Shown: piece by piece, positions 16,067-24,115 of the stretch
How the letters are laid out: each line of letters opens with the position of its first letter
Numbering within the stretch: the stretch's first letter is position 1
IMG/VR virus record: IMGVR_UViG_3300020470_000078
Location: 1-35,887 of that record
Reading direction: 5' to 3' (one strand)
Origin: a virus
DNA length: 35,887 bases
Notes under the pieces: generated by a model
Database searches by the model: none
What the model was told of the DNA's origin: nothing
What the model saw: the letters and a program-made list of their open reading frames with translations, nothing else
Translations under genes and position numbers: made by a program

Positions 16067-16597
16067 TTATTCTCCTTTCCATTTTAGTAAATATATCATA
16101 TCAATGACTGTTTTTTTCCCGTAAAAATTTTTAATGTTATCTAAAGGATATACAACCCAATGATACTGTTCTGTAAAAAATTTACCGTGTATCAATACAA
16201 TTGCGATGTCCTTTTTGGGATCCAAAGACTCCAAATTCTTAATTGGCACTACCTCAAAGCCGTACTGATTAGCTATCTTTTTGACTTCTGCTGGCCAAGT
16301 AATTTGTATAGCGTCTTTATTAAAGAAAGATAAGGCTTCTTTTCGCAGCATGCCTACATCTTGTATTTGCTGGCTTATCTTTTTGCGACTTACCGGATTT
16401 TTAACAGACTTAATCTCCCTTTGAGCGTACGCTGCGTTAATTGCTTTTTCTAAAGCCTTTGGCCCGCAAGCCCAATAATGAGCTCGATAGTATCCATCAT
16501 CATCCCGCTCATGCCTATCAAAAAGTGCGCACCCCGCTATGGGTCCAAGGGCTAAAATCGCGGCAAAACTCCAGCACAACTTTTTAATTAAATTCAT
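16067..16597 (-). CDS. Lipoprotein with C39-like cysteine peptidase pattern
   Basis: The 176-aa protein has an N-terminal lipoprotein signal ending in IAGC (Cys23). The mature part follows the order of bacteriocin-type C39 peptidases: Cys44 in WACGPKALEK, a middle helical part (AEVKKIANQYGFEVVPI), then His146 in QYHWVVY and Asp153. If active it would be a membrane-anchored cysteine peptidase or transpeptidase-like enzyme in the periplasm, possibly acting on peptidoglycan crosslinks or on a host protein (inference). The start overlaps the previous gene by 4 bp, and it sits in a cassette of small membrane proteins. Confidence 0.65.
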   Translation of the reverse strand: MNLIKKLCWSFAAILALGPIAGCALFDRHERDDDGYYRAHYWACGPKALEKAINAAYAQREIKSVKNPVSRKKISQQIQDVGMLRKEALSFFNKDAIQITWPAEVKKIANQYGFEVVPIKNLESLDPKKDIAIVLIHGKFFTEQYHWVVYPLDNIKNFYGKKTVIDMIYLLKWKGE

Positions 16598-16869
16598 TTT
16601 AATAGATAATAAATTACGTTTAATGCTAGACTAACGCCAAGCACACAGGACAAGATAATTAGAATCATTCTTTCTGGAGTAACGATCATAGAAGATTGTT
16701 TAATTTTTTTTGCTGGAATCTTCAAATCGCTAACTTTCTTTTCTGCCATCTCTGACCCGGGAATTATCCACCAATCCCCATGCTTATCTTGGATCGCCCA
16801 GTCCTTCTTTTTCTTATGCCACCAGTGGGCTTGCTTCCAAGTATTTTTATTTAATTTAAATAGACTCAT
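16594..16869 (-). CDS. Small C-terminally anchored membrane protein
   Basis: The 91-aa protein has a Trp/Lys/His-rich soluble N-terminus (WKQAHWWHKKKKDW, then DKHGDWWIIPG) and one C-terminal membrane segment at about residues 66-89. No signal peptide is seen, so the N-terminal part is probably cytoplasmic. It overlaps the genes on both sides by 4 and 14 bp. The family is not recognised. In a phage membrane cassette it could be a holin-like or antiholin-like protein, but one membrane segment alone does not prove this. Confidence 0.62.
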   Translation of the reverse strand: MSLFKLNKNTWKQAHWWHKKKKDWAIQDKHGDWWIIPGSEMAEKKVSDLKIPAKKIKQSSMIVTPERMILIILSCVLGVSLALNVIYYLLK

Positions 16870-17305
16870 CTGCGGTCCAATTGGCTTCGCTGCGATTTTT
16901 TCCGTCGTTAGGTAATTCGTCTGGTAAAAGACCTCCGTCTCTTAGTCGCTTTACTAGCTCTTGAATAACTTTATTCTGATAATCTATTTGGGCTTTTTGT
17001 TGATTAAGAATAACTACCAACCTGTTGATAATCTGACCCTGCTCTTGAATTGCCGCGTTTTGTTTTTCAATAGTATCCGATTGATATATAATAGTTTCAG
17101 TTTGTTCTTGAACTAATGCGTACCCCTCAGCCGCGTCTTTTTCAAGATCTCCCAATAACTTTTCGTATTTGGCGCTAATGCTTAGGCTGTAACCGAACAT
17201 TGCGATCATTGTAACTAGCACTATACAAGTGCAAACAAAATGATTTAAGATATGATTCCATCCGGCGACGAGCCAGCCCTTAAATTTAAGTAGTAGGTTT
17301 TTCAT
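16856..17305 (-). CDS. Membrane-anchored coiled-coil protein (possible inner spanin)
   Basis: The 149-aa protein has a short basic N-terminus, one membrane segment at about residues 22-41 and a long Gln/Glu-rich coiled coil from about 46 to 120 (EQTETIIYQSDTIEKQNAAI). This is the design of inner-membrane spanin subunits (Rz-like), which bridge the periplasm to an outer-membrane lipoprotein. Small lipoproteins are encoded downstream in the same cassette. The fit is by architecture only, since spanins share little sequence. Confidence 0.6.
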   Translation of the reverse strand: MKNLLLKFKGWLVAGWNHILNHFVCTCIVLVTMIAMFGYSLSISAKYEKLLGDLEKDAAEGYALVQEQTETIIYQSDTIEKQNAAIQEQGQIINRLVVILNQQKAQIDYQNKVIQELVKRLRDGGLLPDELPNDGKNRSEANWTADESI

Positions 17306-17307
17306 AA

Positions 17308-17502
17308 TTAAAAGAAGAATTTGTTTTTAGAAGCTTTATCATGCTTACCCTTAATTTTACTAGCTAGCCTTCTATCAACCATAGCTAATACGTATCTAGC
17401 TTTATTAGAAAAGCTTTTTTGCGCCGGAGTTTCTTTTGCGGCGTCCATGAATTCTTGTTCCATTTCCGCCAGAACCCCGCGAATTTCTGGGTAGGTTAGC
17501 AC
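17308..17502 (-). CDS. Small helical protein of unknown function (GTG start)
   Basis: The 64-aa protein, MLTYPEIRGVLAEMEQEFMD onward, is helical and ends in a basic tail (KIKGKHDKASKNKFFF). No family is recognised. The GTG at 17502 is supported by a TGTAAT box placed 8 nt before it, the same spacing as at other unit starts. An in-frame ATG at 17463 is the alternative. It leads the membrane-protein cassette. Confidence 0.58.
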   Translation of the reverse strand: MLTYPEIRGVLAEMEQEFMDAAKETPAQKSFSNKARYVLAMVDRRLASKIKGKHDKASKNKFFF

Positions 17503-17510
17503 ATAATATA

Positions 17511-17518
17511 ATTACACG
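17511..17518 (-). promoter_or_regulatory. Putative leaderless promoter box (CGTGTAAT)
   Basis: CGTGTAAT on the minus strand ends 8 nt before the GTG start at 17502, with no ribosome site between. It matches the AGTGTAAT-type boxes upstream of other transcription units and would drive the membrane and lipoprotein cassette. Confidence 0.45.
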
Positions 17519-17547
17519 CCAATAACCCTTTTTGGTAAAAAATAAGG

Positions 17548-17949
17548 TTAAGTCTTAATCTTTAAAGTGCCACCGCTATTCCAAATTGCGCCCGTTTCAC
17601 TGGGCTCGGTCGTGGGCAAACTAGACATAATTATTTTACCATCATCTCTTAATTCTAACGTGGGTGTGGTGTTACCGTTAGCTATAAATTTTAAATAGTT
17701 TCTATTATCGCCCTCTTCATCCAATATCATTCTCCATAGTTCTCTACCCGTATTGTCAAGCCAAACTAGTTGGCACTTGTTACCCGTGAGGCTTGACGAT
17801 TTAAACTTAATGCCTTGTCCAGCATTAGCGTGCTTAAGCATTATTGACCCACTGTTTATTTCTAATTTTTCAGAGGGGCTTGCGGTTCCCAATCCTAATT
17901 TTCCGTCCAGTTCTACTGGGTCTAATTCTTTTAATTTTACAGTTGACAT
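17548..17949 (-). CDS. Short fibre-type structural protein
   Basis: The 133-aa protein has GLGTASPSEKLEINSGSI near its N-terminus, the motif seen in the fibre at 6057-7121 and in modified form at 2803-3819. It ends LPTTEPSETGAIWNSGGTLKI, a closing sequence typical of phage fibre proteins. The middle (QLVWLDNTGRELWRMIL) is probably beta-structured. It lies far from the fibre cluster, between the tail-tube-like protein and the membrane cassette, so it may be a separate small appendage. AAAGGAAAT lies 11-12 nt before the ATG. Confidence 0.75.
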   Translation of the reverse strand: MSTVKLKELDPVELDGKLGLGTASPSEKLEINSGSIMLKHANAGQGIKFKSSSLTGNKCQLVWLDNTGRELWRMILDEEGDNRNYLKFIANGNTTPTLELRDDGKIIMSSLPTTEPSETGAIWNSGGTLKIKT

Positions 17950-17970
17950 TTTCTATATTTCCTTTACACG

Positions 17971-19305
17971 TTAAAACACGGGGTAGGCCAATGAGGCCGT
18001 AAGTACATTTCCATCATCATCTGTTAATTCTTCTGGAACGAGACCCTTTACTGGGTCAAAATATGTACTATATGCTGTACCCAATTGATGGTGTAACGCA
18101 GAGCCAGCTACACCACTTATAAATACCCCTCTTGAGTTGTCTTCGAAACTCATTTCACAAGACAAGGATATGTTTGAAGTTTTATTTCCATTTATACTTG
18201 ACTCTTCATTGTAAGAAGTTAGTCTTGCTCCAGAGACCGTAAAGCTGCTACATACATTTCCATTTACATCTTTAAAATTTAAAACAGCATCGTATATGTG
18301 ATTGGAGTTAGCGTTGTCAAATATGTTTCCCGCTTCCCTATCTTTATAATTAATATAATCTACGGTCATTTTACCGATTACTGGCAGTTGTGGATAATGA
18401 TCAACATATAATTTGTGACCAAAGTATGATATTTTTTTTCTATCTATATCAAATGAGACATCACACTTCTGAATATTATTGTCATGCAGTTTTAATCCCT
18501 TACCATCATCGCCCCTTCTCTGAACTGTAACATCCATTCGATTTGATTGAGCAGTTTTTAATCCCTCTTTTGGTAAAAGAGAATCTTTTGAAAAACGTTT
18601 TGGAACAATAAATTTTTTGTCGCTGTATTCTACCGTTGCGGTTTTTGTGTTTAATTTTGGTATATCTTTGTCATCCGCAGAGGACTCCATAATTACCCCA
18701 TCCGCTTCGTATCCCAAACTTACCGTCGCAAGCGAACCGACACTCGCGCTCATACTGTAAGAGGTTAAATAACAATTTTGAAATATAACAACGCCATAGC
18801 CGGTCGCCTTTTCCTCAGCAACCATACTTTTGGTCATATTCGTATGGTATCTTTTTTCAAGTTGTGATGGGTAATCTGAAGATAAATTATCGCCTATATC
18901 TCTTGCGTCTGAATTCGTAATTAAATATACATTTCTTTTATCATTTAGTCTACCACTCTCCATTACTATGTAATGTGCGGCATTTTTTTCATTGTCCGAA
19001 ACTGAAGACTCTTCGTTTGCAACGTTTAGGCCCACCCTTTTCTCATTAACAACACCATTTAGGTAATATTCTAAGTTTAAACTAACTCCGGGGGGCTCAA
19101 TAATTTTATTATCAATACTTGCAGACCTACCTAACACATTTGACTTACTTTGCTCTAAACCAATATCATAACTAAAAGATTGAACCTGCTCTAATCTTTT
19201 TAATATTTCGTAATTATCCACAGAAGTAACGGTTAGGTTAGATTCTCCAGAGGGAGAGCCAACAAGAACTTCTTGAATATTATGAATTATCCTGTTTCTA
19301 GCCAT
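17971..19305 (-). CDS. Putative tail tube-like structural protein with duplicated domain
   Basis: The 444-aa protein shows LEQVQSFSYDIGLEQS and PPGVSLNLEYYLNG near the N-terminus, a pattern I associate with tail-tube-like or major tail proteins of marine phages. It contains two related segments: QNCYLTSYSMSASVGSLATV near residue 180 and SGARLTSYNEESSINGNKTS near 365, each ending in a beta strand. This suggests a duplicated beta-barrel. It starts one base inside the portal gene's stop codon (TAATG), so it is translationally coupled to the portal. The assignment is by pattern and context, not by a definite motif. Confidence 0.6.
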   Translation of the reverse strand: MARNRIIHNIQEVLVGSPSGESNLTVTSVDNYEILKRLEQVQSFSYDIGLEQSKSNVLGRSASIDNKIIEPPGVSLNLEYYLNGVVNEKRVGLNVANEESSVSDNEKNAAHYIVMESGRLNDKRNVYLITNSDARDIGDNLSSDYPSQLEKRYHTNMTKSMVAEEKATGYGVVIFQNCYLTSYSMSASVGSLATVSLGYEADGVIMESSADDKDIPKLNTKTATVEYSDKKFIVPKRFSKDSLLPKEGLKTAQSNRMDVTVQRRGDDGKGLKLHDNNIQKCDVSFDIDRKKISYFGHKLYVDHYPQLPVIGKMTVDYINYKDREAGNIFDNANSNHIYDAVLNFKDVNGNVCSSFTVSGARLTSYNEESSINGNKTSNISLSCEMSFEDNSRGVFISGVAGSALHHQLGTAYSTYFDPVKGLVPEELTDDDGNVLTASLAYPVF

Positions 19306-21311
19306 TACATTTTACTGATATATAATATACTAGCCAAATAGTCGTCCACCTGATGATCGTAAGCTATCTTTTGTATTTTAGCTATTCTTTCTGGATTTGT
19401 GTCTATTGGATTTTGTATATAGTTTTTAACTTGCTTGGTCCAGTCTTTTTGATTTTCATTAGCTATAATAGTTTTAGCTATCTCAAAAGCTATGTTTTGT
19501 TGATCTTCAGATAACTCTTTCAATTTATGCTTTCTCTTAATAGAGGTCTGAACACGTTTATATAACTTATCTGCAAGCACAAAATTTTCTTTAACCTTTG
19601 TAATTGAATATGAGTTTTCGTTTGCCCCGATAGGTGAAACTTTTTTTGTGGTTTGTGGAGAACTAGTTCCCGCCGGTCTACCCGCTTCCCCCGGAGTTTT
19701 CTTTTGAGGCGGCTGATCCACTTGTTTAACCTTCTCTTGAGATTTAAGATTTTTATCTTGCATTTCCATTTGGATATCAGCTTGTTTTTCAACCAACTCC
19801 ATTTGGGTTTGGGGTCCACCAACCATAGGCTCATAAAAACCTTTATCTTTTAGTTTTAAAAGTTGTTCCTGAGATTCTATCGACTCTTCATTTGTAGGTA
19901 GTCTGCCAGTATCGAGAGCCTCCATACCTTCTTCGGGAGTGAGAACGCCCATCTCAATAAGTCTAGCATAAATACGCGCCATGACGTCATCGTTTTTGAG
20001 TGATAATTTATGAAAATAAGCTGTCGGATATCCCTTAAATCCTAAATCTTTGGATATCCTTTTAACTTCGGGCATTAAGAATTGATGAAGGAAAGCTTCC
20101 CTAGCTAGTTTAAGTTTAGAAATAAACATTTCTACCTTTGTGCTTTGATTAGCGAATTTTTCTGATCCACCGGCCACAATTGACCCTAAACCTAATTCAA
20201 TATCCTTATTAACTACGTCATACTTTCTTGGATCTAAAATGCTACCTACGTCCGGAATAACAAATTGAGCCTTCGTGGTGTAATCCGCAATAAGAACCCT
20301 ACCGACAGATTCATTTTGGAAAAGGCTTTGCATTGCTGCTAGATTTTTTTGATTAATACCCCCCTTATCTGGTTCCGTACCCATAGTTACAAGGAGAACA
20401 GTCTGTTGCATTGTCCTTGCTACCGCCATGTCCATTTTCTTCATTTCCGCTTTCCAGTTAATATCTTCTAATACTGGATAACCCATGGGCACAGCGAACG
20501 GTTCGTAATCTTGCTTTTTATAGAAAGCGGCGTTAATCCTTTCTTGATCTAAGGGCAATATTACATTAGAGTCTTTTTTCTTAATCCTCTCTTTTACTTC
20601 ATCAGGTAAATTATCTACAAGCTGTTTATCTTCTTCTGATCGTGGGTTACGTAATTTTTCTAACTCGTATCCATTTATCATTTTATAATATTTACTATTA
20701 GCAAAAGAAAGATTCCCACCCACTTGAATATCTGCCGGATTTAATATACTATATCGAATTGGGATGGAATATTGCGTATTGGCTCTAGATATACCAAACG
20801 TCCTAGTCATTTTGTTTAGATCACTTTTATTTATAGCTCCATCAAATCTATAAACAAAAACGTTTCCGCTTCTATAGTATTCTCTAAAAAATTTATCCAT
20901 TAGAGAGAGTAAATCTACTTTTTCAAAAAAGGCCTTAAAAAATTCTTGAGATTTTTTCGTTCCCCCTCTAAGGAAGATTTTATTGCAAGAGAATTCGGTC
21001 ATTAAGTCAATTGCATTTCTGAAGATAGCAAAGTTATAGTAAGCTTTTTGGCATAAAATAACAGTATCTCTAATATCTACATTAGAAGTTTTGTTACCGT
21101 ATCCACTGGTAGCATAGTTAAACGGAATCATTCCGCTGTCGATATTCGTAAACCTGTCCGTTCTTTCTATGGTAGAAGACCTATTTCGTCTTGACCTAGT
21201 GGGCTTTGTATAGCTCGCTTCACTAGTGTTGCTCATTAGGGGCTTAGCTGAAGCCACTATTTCGTCTTTTTTTACGTTGACCTTTTTTGACCTATTTTGA
21301 CCTTGTTTCAT
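19305..21311 (-). CDS. Portal protein
   Basis: The 668-aa protein has a basic, Ser/Arg-rich N-terminus and then a portal core: AIFRNAIDLMTEFSCNKIFL, FFREYYRSGNVFVYRFD, NPADIQVGGNLSF, and a long helical stem/crown region (LKLAREAFLHQFLMPEVKRI). Portals form the twelve-subunit ring through which DNA enters the head. It sits immediately downstream of the large terminase, its usual place. The length exceeds many portals because of a Gln/Lys/Pro-rich linker (about 500-560) and an extra helical C-terminal domain. A TGTAAT box lies 9 nt before the ATG. Confidence 0.87.
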   Translation of the reverse strand: MKQGQNRSKKVNVKKDEIVASAKPLMSNTSEASYTKPTRSRRNRSSTIERTDRFTNIDSGMIPFNYATSGYGNKTSNVDIRDTVILCQKAYYNFAIFRNAIDLMTEFSCNKIFLRGGTKKSQEFFKAFFEKVDLLSLMDKFFREYYRSGNVFVYRFDGAINKSDLNKMTRTFGISRANTQYSIPIRYSILNPADIQVGGNLSFANSKYYKMINGYELEKLRNPRSEEDKQLVDNLPDEVKERIKKKDSNVILPLDQERINAAFYKKQDYEPFAVPMGYPVLEDINWKAEMKKMDMAVARTMQQTVLLVTMGTEPDKGGINQKNLAAMQSLFQNESVGRVLIADYTTKAQFVIPDVGSILDPRKYDVVNKDIELGLGSIVAGGSEKFANQSTKVEMFISKLKLAREAFLHQFLMPEVKRISKDLGFKGYPTAYFHKLSLKNDDVMARIYARLIEMGVLTPEEGMEALDTGRLPTNEESIESQEQLLKLKDKGFYEPMVGGPQTQMELVEKQADIQMEMQDKNLKSQEKVKQVDQPPQKKTPGEAGRPAGTSSPQTTKKVSPIGANENSYSITKVKENFVLADKLYKRVQTSIKRKHKLKELSEDQQNIAFEIAKTIIANENQKDWTKQVKNYIQNPIDTNPERIAKIQKIAYDHQVDDYLASILYISKM

Positions 21312-21320
21312 CTTTTTATT

Positions 21321-21328
21321 ATTACACT
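21321..21328 (-). promoter_or_regulatory. Putative leaderless promoter box (AGTGTAAT)
   Basis: AGTGTAAT on the minus strand ends 9 nt before the portal ATG. The preceding bases are TTTT and the following bases AATAAAAAG. It lies in the 21-bp gap after the terminase stop and could start a separate portal transcript. Confidence 0.5.
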
Positions 21329-21332
21329 AAAA

Positions 21333-23159
21333 TTATAGCATTCTTGGAGTAAAAGTCTCTGAAAAATCTTGCTCCGGATTAGCCATCATATCAAAATAGC
21401 ACTTAACTCCCCAATTTGCTAGCATAAGTGTCGTATAATTATCTTTACGGGCCCTATTTGCGCTTGTAGAGCGTTTTAAGTGCTGAGGTAGGTCGAAGGT
21501 CTGTGTGCCCCTTGCGGTCGTTCTAACCTCAACCAGCGCGCATTGCTTCTTGGTCTGGTAAACCAACGCGTCTTGAGTTTCCATAAATTCTATAATACTC
21601 TTTTCTTTTACATGCTTTAGCGTTATTTTTCTACCAATATATCTATTCAACGCTGACTCATTTGCATTGACCCTCGATGCAAACCATAGTTTTTTATGGT
21701 CTATGTTGGCTTGAAGATGCTCGTTAGCTTTACGGATAAACTCAGAAGTAAATACTTGCTTAAAACAGATCTTCCCACTTTGCTTGTTGTATTCTCTTCT
21801 AGCTTTTTTCGTCATATTATTATAGTCTATGCCTTCTTTGTCACTATTAAAATCAAAAAAGTCTAAACTAGTGTTAGAGTTCCTAAATAGTGCATTTTCG
21901 TTACAGGAGTCTATAAATTGATAACCCGCATTATCAATAACTATTAATTCTAAATTAAAATTTTTCACTACGTGATACATATATTCTATGTGATCTTTTA
22001 AGTCTCCACCAGCAACAGCATAGCTGTGCACAAGCGTCCCTTGTTGAGACTCTTCGTCCAACTCTATAATCGACATGGCAAAATAGTCCGATGTTGGACT
22101 GTTTGAAAAGCTTGGGTCAATTGCGAGAACGTATTTTTTATCTTTATCTCCCACGACTTTGGTGGTTGGATTGTCTCCGTCAGGAATAGTGCATAAATGC
22201 ATTTTTTTTGCGCTAAAATAACTATCACTTCCGTCGGTAAATTGAGCGCAATATTCCCTCAAAAAAGAGGAGTGACTTTGGCCGCCTTCTTGAGCTTCCT
22301 CAATTACGGTTTGATCAATCATGTGTTCAGGCAGCGCCTCGTACCCCATTTGTGAAATAAAATACTTAGCGTCCGCTGGCTCTGGAGAATAAATTTTTTC
22401 AACCCATTCTTTGTAAGTTTTATAAAGGTTTTCAAATGTATAAGACGCAGATGAAAGTGCAATCATTTTAGAATCATTTTCAAAAACCATTCGATCTTTT
22501 TCTTGCATTTTTCCATCAGATATTAACTTATCTTCTATCTCTCTAATTTCTATACGCTCTTTCATATTTTGTGGCGCAACCAAAAATGGCATTAAAACTG
22601 TCTTGATTAAATCTTCTGGGAGCAGAAGGTACTCATCTAAAACTAATACGTTAGCACGGAAACCACGAATTTTTTCTCCGGATAACGGAATAGCAGTAAT
22701 TGTTCCTCCATTGATATCCCACTTAAATTGGTCGTTACGTTTAGACTTTGCTCCAAAGCACTGCATTAAAAGGTCTGCGCCTTTTGAGTCAACGAGTTTT
22801 TCTAAATTTTCAAAAATGAATCTAGCAGTACGAAACGTTGGGCCCGCAATAAGTATCTTTGTTCCCGGTTCGAAAATGCACTGAAGAAAACAAAATACAG
22901 AGGCTATAAAAGTTTTCCCACAACCACGTCCCCACACGCACATAGAGAAGTTTCTATTCATCATTCCCTTGAGCGTTATCTCTTGAAATGGTGCGAGTTT
23001 AATACCTGAGATAAGTTCGGTTGTAAAACCCAAATTAGCTCTTAGAAACTTAGCTAAAGTGGCCTTAGCCTCTTTATCACTTAGCTCGCCCTTTATAGAT
23101 AAAAGTTGTTCGTTAACACTTTCTAAATCTAAATCGTATTTTTCTGGTGAATACCACAT
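21333..23159 (-). CDS. terL: Terminase large subunit
   Basis: The 608-aa protein has both terminase domains. The ATPase has Walker A GRGCGKT at residues 77-83 and Walker B VLVLDE at 171-176. The RNase H-like nuclease has Asp348 in YVLAIDPSFSNS and Asp409 in LELIVIDNAGY. It packages DNA into the prohead through the portal encoded next. Length and motif order are normal. The start codon overlaps the stop of the ERCC4 nuclease gene by one base, so nuclease and terminase are translationally coupled. Confidence 0.95.
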   Translation of the reverse strand: MWYSPEKYDLDLESVNEQLLSIKGELSDKEAKATLAKFLRANLGFTTELISGIKLAPFQEITLKGMMNRNFSMCVWGRGCGKTFIASVFCFLQCIFEPGTKILIAGPTFRTARFIFENLEKLVDSKGADLLMQCFGAKSKRNDQFKWDINGGTITAIPLSGEKIRGFRANVLVLDEYLLLPEDLIKTVLMPFLVAPQNMKERIEIREIEDKLISDGKMQEKDRMVFENDSKMIALSSASYTFENLYKTYKEWVEKIYSPEPADAKYFISQMGYEALPEHMIDQTVIEEAQEGGQSHSSFLREYCAQFTDGSDSYFSAKKMHLCTIPDGDNPTTKVVGDKDKKYVLAIDPSFSNSPTSDYFAMSIIELDEESQQGTLVHSYAVAGGDLKDHIEYMYHVVKNFNLELIVIDNAGYQFIDSCNENALFRNSNTSLDFFDFNSDKEGIDYNNMTKKARREYNKQSGKICFKQVFTSEFIRKANEHLQANIDHKKLWFASRVNANESALNRYIGRKITLKHVKEKSIIEFMETQDALVYQTKKQCALVEVRTTARGTQTFDLPQHLKRSTSANRARKDNYTTLMLANWGVKCYFDMMANPEQDFSETFTPRML

Positions 23160-24115
23160 TACAACTCTTTTAAATTATAAGCTAATTGTAAATCGTAATT
23201 TTTATAAATACCCCCATTTACAAATAACTTTTCTATTACTCTTGAGGCCTCAACTCTTCCCTTGACAAATAAAAACTGTATATGAGAATATTCTTGAAGT
23301 AAATCTTTTACATTATGAAAAATAAAATCAGGATTAGCTCTTATTTTTTTAGATACATAAGGTAAATGATTAAAGGATAAACAGTTAGTAAGACTTTCCT
23401 CTACTAATATTATTAAGCTTTGATTTTGTTGTTTAGCTCTTTCTATTTCCTTTTTAAATCTTTCTAGTCCGCCGCTCATGGTACCGATAAAATCGGTAAC
23501 GGATTTTCTTTCTATATAGGTATTTGCGCTATAATCTTCATGACTAAATGCGTAATCGCCGAAGTTTAAAGTTTTAACTTCAATTGGTAACTTGAACTTT
23601 AAAGGTCTTTGCTCTCTTGTGTCTACATAGATTTTAAAACGCATTTGGTTAAACGAATTACTACCGGGATCATTTGCCAAACTTAAATTTTTTGGCATTT
23701 TAAAATGTCTAGATTTTAACTCTAATTTTTCTAAACAGTAATTATAATAACCCTGTTCTAATATCTCTTCTAAAAACGTAATGGGTGGACACATGGAGCT
23801 TCTTAATTCAACTTCGGTAGGAACATAGTTTAATTTTTTTCTTAATTTTCTAGTCATTAATAGGGCTTCGCAATACTTTCTAGTCTCTTCCCTTGGGCTT
23901 TCTTGAAGCCACTTTTTCATGTGAATTTTGTTTTCGAAGTCGTTATTAAAGTAGTGTTCTTTATTTTTAAACTTAAGCAGTTTACCAGTATATAAATCTT
24001 TTCTTGGGAAATGTTTATGATAGTAGTCTACCATTAACATATTATGAGACCTTAAATGTCTATGTAGGCTTTTATCGTCTTTAAATTTTTCTCCGCACTC
24101 TTTACATTTAACCAT
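23159..24115 (-). CDS. C2H2 zinc finger - ERCC4-type nuclease fusion
   Basis: The 318-aa protein begins with a classical C2H2 finger (Cys4, Cys7, His20, His24: C-x2-C-x12-H-x3-H). A helical linker follows, then an ERCC4/XPF-Mus81 nuclease domain from about residue 160. The family's signature residues are all visible: DTRE at 165-168, GDYAF at 186-190 and ERKSVTDF at 202-209 (the ERKxxxD motif). ERCC4 nucleases cut branched or flap DNA. Lying between a candidate small terminase and the large terminase, it may resolve branched concatemers before packaging (inference). Overlaps of 8 bp and 1 bp with its neighbours support one operon. Confidence 0.9.
   Translation of the reverse strand: MVKCKECGEKFKDDKSLHRHLRSHNMLMVDYYHKHFPRKDLYTGKLLKFKNKEHYFNNDFENKIHMKKWLQESPREETRKYCEALLMTRKLRKKLNYVPTEVELRSSMCPPITFLEEILEQGYYNYCLEKLELKSRHFKMPKNLSLANDPGSNSFNQMRFKIYVDTREQRPLKFKLPIEVKTLNFGDYAFSHEDYSANTYIERKSVTDFIGTMSGGLERFKKEIERAKQQNQSLIILVEESLTNCLSFNHLPYVSKKIRANPDFIFHNVKDLLQEYSHIQFLFVKGRVEASRVIEKLFVNGGIYKNYDLQLAYNLKEL

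Noticed and set aside
17519-17546. AACC...GGTT hairpin between two leftward genes as a terminator
   Set aside because: The A/T runs are inside the stem or loop and no T-run follows on either strand, so it does not fit a Rho-independent terminator.
19520-19853. Alternative frames in the C-terminal part of the portal gene
   Set aside because: They overlap the Gln/Lys-rich linker of the portal, and their products are Arg/Lys/Trp or Phe/Leu/Arg runs with no motif.
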